Of a stretch of 64,000 nt of DNA, positions 60,430 through 64,000 are shown piece after piece; the first letter of the stretch is position 1, and every line of letters starts with the position of its first letter. Under the pieces are notes generated by a model, which saw nothing but the letters and a program-made list of their open reading frames with translations, ran no database searches and was not told the origin of the DNA. The translations under genes were made by a program, and so were the position numbers. The DNA is from Ceratodon purpureus. Its lineage: Eukaryota > Streptophyta > Bryopsida > Pseudoditrichales > Ditrichaceae. The stretch spans positions 18,505,212 through 18,569,211 of the forward strand of contig CM026427.1 in assembly GCA_014871385.1 (NCBI GenBank), given 5' to 3'.

Positions 60430-61570
60430 CCTTTATCTTTTCATTTGCTTCCCTTGATTGACTTACTTTTTTTTCAACGTGCAACTAATCACTTTTATTT
60501 ATTCATTTGATCATTTTAAATGATTAATTTGTTTTTTAATAATATTTGATCACTTTTATATTTTCATTAGCTTTTCTAATTGAGTTATTAGTTTTTTTGG
60601 CATGCAAGTAATCACTTTTAATTTTTCATTTCCTTCTTTTAATTGAGACATTTCCTTTTTAACGTGCAGCTAATCAGTTTTATTTTTTAATTTGCTTCTT
60701 TTGATTGAGACATTTGTTTTTTAATAAAAATTGATCACTTTTATTTTTTAATTTGCTTCTTTTGACTGAGAAGTTTGTTTTTTTATGTGCAACTAAGCAC
60801 TTTTATTCGTTCATTTGTTTTTTTTTTTAATTGGGTCATTTGATTCTTAATATGAAGGTTTGACATCGTTAGAATCAGGAAGAGATAAGGAGTCTAAAAA
60901 CCTAAAGCTTTTTGCGAAATAATGAATCCTAAGAAAGTAGGGGAAACTATTTCCCCGAAGTTCACCCTAATTTATCCTACGTTCCCCCTAAGTTCACCCT
61001 AAGTTCCCCAAAGTTCCCCGCAGCTCCCGTAAGTCTTCCCGAAAGGCCGCTTACTTTGAACTCAGGAACATCAAATGCCGCGCCCAGGTCAGAGACGGAC
61101 GGCCACCTGTGAATGAAGAACAATGGATTCAAACAATGACTGATAACAGATGGAATAAAGAAAATTTAAAATAACGAAAAAAACTGAAATCAATAAATTA
61201 ATTTTCAAGAAGATTTAAAATCTATACCTGCTCGAGTGTTGATGAAGCGCCACTTCAATCAGCTCGGGAATTATCGAAGCACCAAAGGTTCCAAAGACGA
61301 TCGCCACCTGCTTCAAGCATTAGAAATGCCTAAACATACCCTGGATCCTATACCATGGAATAACAAATACGAATTAATATGGATTAATCACTTTAATTTA
61401 TTCATTTGCTTCTTTTAATTCAGACATTTGTTTTTTAACAGAAATGAAGAACTTTTAATTTTGTCATTTGCTTCTTATAATTGAGTCATTTGTTTTTTAA
61501 ACGTGCAAATAATCAATTTTATATTTTCATTTGCTTCTTTTCATTGACTTGTTTGTTTTTTAACGTGCAC
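60430..61570. repeat. AT-rich minisatellite with TTTTCATTTGCTTCTTTT core
   Basis: Repeated units of about 60-65 bp with AACGTGCAACTAATCA, CTTTTATTTTTTCATTTG and TTGAGACATTTGTTTTTTAA occur at 60,430-60,850 and resume at 61,385-61,575. The two blocks are split by a segment holding two well-formed minus-strand exons. Confidence 0.75.
61055..61307 (-). pseudogene. Two spliced exons of an unidentified gene
   Basis: Exons 61,228-61,307 (VAIVFGTFGASIIPELIEVA, then LHQHSSR) and 61,055-61,106 (WPSVSDLGAAFDVPEFK) join in frame through GTATAG/TTCACAG and GTAAGC sites. The sequence looks conserved and coding but I cannot name the family. It sits between two blocks of an AT-rich minisatellite with no partner exons, so it is probably another gene piece. 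Confidence 0.45.
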
Positions 61571-61579
61571 TTTATTGCC

Positions 61580-63790
61580 TATACACTTTATTAACAATAC
61601 ATATATGTTCACTAGTCATAGACTATTGCTTTGATATCGATGCATGCATTGAGATATTTGGGCCCTTCTGGAGACCAAAAAAACAACTATTCTAGGGAAG
61701 TACAACCGTTTGACATGACTGGTTTCTACCTCTTTGGCTCAGGTACACACATTTGTTGTGGAGATACATATCACATATGTAGATCCTGCAGATCCAAGTT
61801 TTAAATATTTTGTAAATATACAAGCAGCAAGGAGTAGTACCATGCATATCCATATGTTACATTTACTGTTTTCTTTATTTTTAATGCAAAATTTCCAAAC
61901 AATTGAACTCAAATTTCTGTTCTGATTAATTTGAAATCTCTGATTTAATTTTTGAAATGCTCTATTTCAGTTAATTGTTTGATTCCCGGTTTTTTATTAC
62001 AATTAAAATACCATTTCGGTTGATTATTTTTTAAAACAATTAAAAGCCCATTTTACTGAATAATATATTTTTTTGTACTAAAAGCCTATTTAATTTTAAT
62101 TTTAATTTTTTACAATTGAATTACCATTTTCATTTGCATAATTAATTGTCCAATTCTCGATTTCTCTTTACAATTAAAAGCCCATTTTATAGTATATGAT
62201 TTTCGTATTGAAAGCCTTTTTATATTCACCACAACACGTTTTTTAATATTATTTAGTGATTCATGTTTAAACATGCTTTAGACTTGGAAACTATTAATAT
62301 ATAATTTTCCAATTAAAGCCCTCTTATTTTAATCCCTCTTCATTTTTTAATATTATATAGTTTAGATTATTAATCACTTAACCCAATGAATTTAGATTTT
62401 TAACCGTGATTTTAAATTTTTTAAATTTAATTTTCAAGTATTTTTATCATAAAATGCGTTTACTGAGTCAATCCGAGTAAAAAGGACACGAGTTGTAGCT
62501 GTCGCTGCCGAGGATCGATCTCTAGTCACCTGCGCTACAGGCGGGACGGCAATACAAGATAAGTTCCGATAACATGGTACCGTTGCTTGCCGTCGCTGCC
62601 GGGGTTCGAACTCGGATTCGTTTAGGTACAGGCGGGGGCACTTTCACTGCTGGCCACCATGTGCCATACCCTCTCCCCGTCCCCTCACGATACCCGAGGC
62701 TGAAGGGTATCAATCGTCTCAGGCGCCTTTCGCCACTCTTCTCCGACGGGGCCTCGGCAATTTCTTCCTCTGTTACAGAGGAAGGTACTTGCGACGGCAT
62801 CTTTGTGGCTTCGATTCATCCTTTTTGCGATGTCCACTCCTCTGGAATAATGCTACCTCCGTTGAGTCATTCGCTTCCCCTCTCTCACGCCTGGTGCTCT
62901 ATACGACCGCAATCTTCTCTCAAAAACTGGCTAGATCTGCTCTTCCTCTTCCTCACTTTTTCCATCACTTGCTATCAACAATAAATATGGTTCATACGAT
63001 CCTTTGTTACAATATCAATGAATGGTTATCAGGTTCTCTTTGTACCGTCTGATCTCATAGTACGCTGCGTTTTATCTATGCAAATGAGAGATGTCGTAGT
63101 GGAGAAGGCAGTTCAGACAACGGTCAGTTACTAACACGTACGGGACATCACAGACGTCCATGTGACATCCTTTCCAATAGACGAGAAATGGTTTCCAGAG
63201 GATTCGGACAAATGGACTGGAAATTAGAAGCGCGCAGTGAAGGTGGCATCGTGGAAACGATTGAGGGAGCTCGAGAAAATTACCGTGAGTTATCCAGAGG
63301 ACAGAGAATGGGCCATGATTTCTAAGTATGACAACATATCACAAAATGAGTTTTTCCTCAGAGGGTGTGTTCTCGTTCTGGACCCTCTTAGAGCAATCCA
63401 GAACTTCGATGTACTCGTATTTCGATATCATTGGTACTCTTGCAGTTATTGAGCTTGGTTAACCTTTGCCAATAGAGGGTTCAACATGCGTCTAACCATT
63501 TCGTGTTGTGCTGTTCATCGGGGTAATCAGAGATATCTATTGGTATGGAATTTCACGAAAAGCTCTGGGAAATAAGTTTTCTCGCCTTATAATAACCGTT
63601 CAACCAGATCAGTGTTTTTTCTCAATGAGTGAGGGTCAAAATGAGAGGTTCTACGTAAAACTGCAGTCTGCTTGGTTATCAGCTGTAGAGGGATACCTCG
63701 TGGCCCTGAAACACATACCACGGATCCACACCTAAGACAAGGGCGCAATTCAAAAAAACGCAAATGAAAAACTGCTCGGTCTGAGCAACA
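61580..63790. other. AT-rich spacer, no identifiable gene
   Basis: AT-rich to 62.45 kb, then two related segments at 62,500-62,640 (TCGCTGCCGAGGATCGATCT and TCGCTGCCGGGGTTCGAACT, each followed by TACAGGCGGG). The second has a GGTTCGAACTC core like a tRNA T-arm, but no cloverleaf can be drawn. No gene supported. Confidence 0.4.
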
Positions 63791-63794
63791 TCTA

Positions 63795-64000
63795 CTAGAC
63801 TCCCATGGTAAACCCTCCCACACTTGCAAGAGCCAAGTCGAGAGCTTGAAGCTGTGACAGGGATGCGTCGAGGATGCGGCTCTTCTCCCGATACAGCTGC
63901 TCCGCTGCGGTGAGTTCTGCGTGGGACTTCGACACTTGCTCCCTCCGTGTCTTCATCTCTAACTCCCACGACTCCAGCTGAGTGTGAGCTACCGAGACGT
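63795..64000 (-). CDS. Coiled-coil family protein, fourth copy (C-terminal end only)
   Basis: The minus strand from the window edge reads an open frame to TAG at 63,795-63,797: LESWELEMKTRREQVSKSHA, then ELTAAEQLYREKSRILDASL and SQLQALDLALASVGG. This aligns without gaps to the end of paralogue B (SIWEFKAQRQRAAVTQVNEE, LRTAEARVSETEAQIHADLA, HLQAVCDLLQEL): W-E, then R, EL..AE, E...I...L..LQA..L.L are shared. It is the coiled-coil end of another family member whose N-terminus lies outside the window. Confidence 0.6.
   Translation of the reverse strand, partial: VSVAHTQLESWELEMKTRREQVSKSHAELTAAEQLYREKSRILDASLSQLQALDLALASVGGFTMGV

Larger units (their letters stand above)
54790..61050. other. Long region without a nameable gene
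   Basis: Contains short tandem GGCTC(A/C)GC motifs at 55,145-55,200 and a dispersed segment shared by 55,872-55,945 and 57,847-57,915. An exon-like stretch at 55,740-55,820 (minus; QRPAILKSSKNIQISDEATI, donor GTAAGTG) and a 102-codon minus-strand frame from 58,491 (MVKYQVTSYGTKSVQYMKSS) have no family I recognise. From 58.6 kb the DNA is AT-rich with no coding signal. Confidence 0.4.

Noticed and set aside
62560-62640. tRNA-like T-arm core GGTTCGAACTC
   Set aside because: No acceptor stem or anticodon arm can be paired at the right spacing; a tRNA-derived repeat is possible but unsupported.
1-64000. CRISPR array or prokaryotic operon structure
   Set aside because: Direct repeats present are contiguous minisatellites without regular unique spacers, and genes are spliced; the DNA is eukaryotic.

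Overview
The window reads as nuclear DNA of a land plant or close streptophyte relative. Exons are short and spliced with GT/AG introns, and the recognisable genes are plant-type: a CRY-DASH cryptochrome, a plastid glucose transporter, an EDA2-like S28 peptidase, a RAN1/HMA7-type copper ATPase and an LRR receptor kinase. AT-rich repeats and GC-richer islands alternate. A bryophyte would fit, but the species cannot be fixed from sequence alone.

Most recognisable genes are not complete. From about 10.7 kb to 49.5 kb the DNA is a mosaic of intron-bearing gene pieces: HMA copper ATPase (10.7 kb, -), S28 peptidase (11.6-12.4 kb, +), plastid glucose transporter (13.3-14.6 kb, -), ARP2 (20.4-22.6 kb, -), a DUF1818-like gene and CRY-DASH (23.9-27.7 kb, -), an F-box/LRR-like exon (32.7 kb, -), an LRR receptor kinase (37.0-38.8 kb, +), a phosphoglycerate-mutase-like histidine phosphatase (39.6-40.3 kb, +) and a long piece of GCN1 (44.9-49.5 kb, -). 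Several carry stops, frameshifts or missing cores. A Helitron 3' terminus and a helicase tail lie just downstream of the CRY-DASH piece in the same orientation, so Helitron capture is a candidate explanation for at least the CRY-DASH/DUF1818/JmjC block.

The best candidates for intact genes are a two-exon 2-oxoglutarate/Fe(II) dioxygenase with TET/JBP-like metal-site spacing (50.7-52.5 kb, +), a JmjC protein with C2H2-like fingers (27.7-30.0 kb, -), and a family I cannot name. That family has an N-terminal globular domain and a C-terminal coiled coil. It occurs as two paralogues (5.9-7.8 and 15.6-17.2 kb, +), a diverged member (41.1-43.1 kb, -) and the last exon of a fourth copy at the right edge (63.8-64.0 kb, -).

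Repeats include two pogo-like MITEs flanking a higher-order 22-bp minisatellite (8.56-10.56 kb), a related 22-bp minisatellite at 60 kb, a 195-bp tandem array (30.2-31.2 kb), a minisatellite built round an ACCCATCAT core (18.7 and 35.1-35.7 kb), and a double-hairpin repeat whose copies 50 kb apart show a compensatory base-pair change. The remaining stretches (1-4.7, 19-20.4, 31.2-32.7, 54.8-61.0, 61.6-63.8 kb) hold AT-rich or simple-repeat DNA with few or no identifiable genes.
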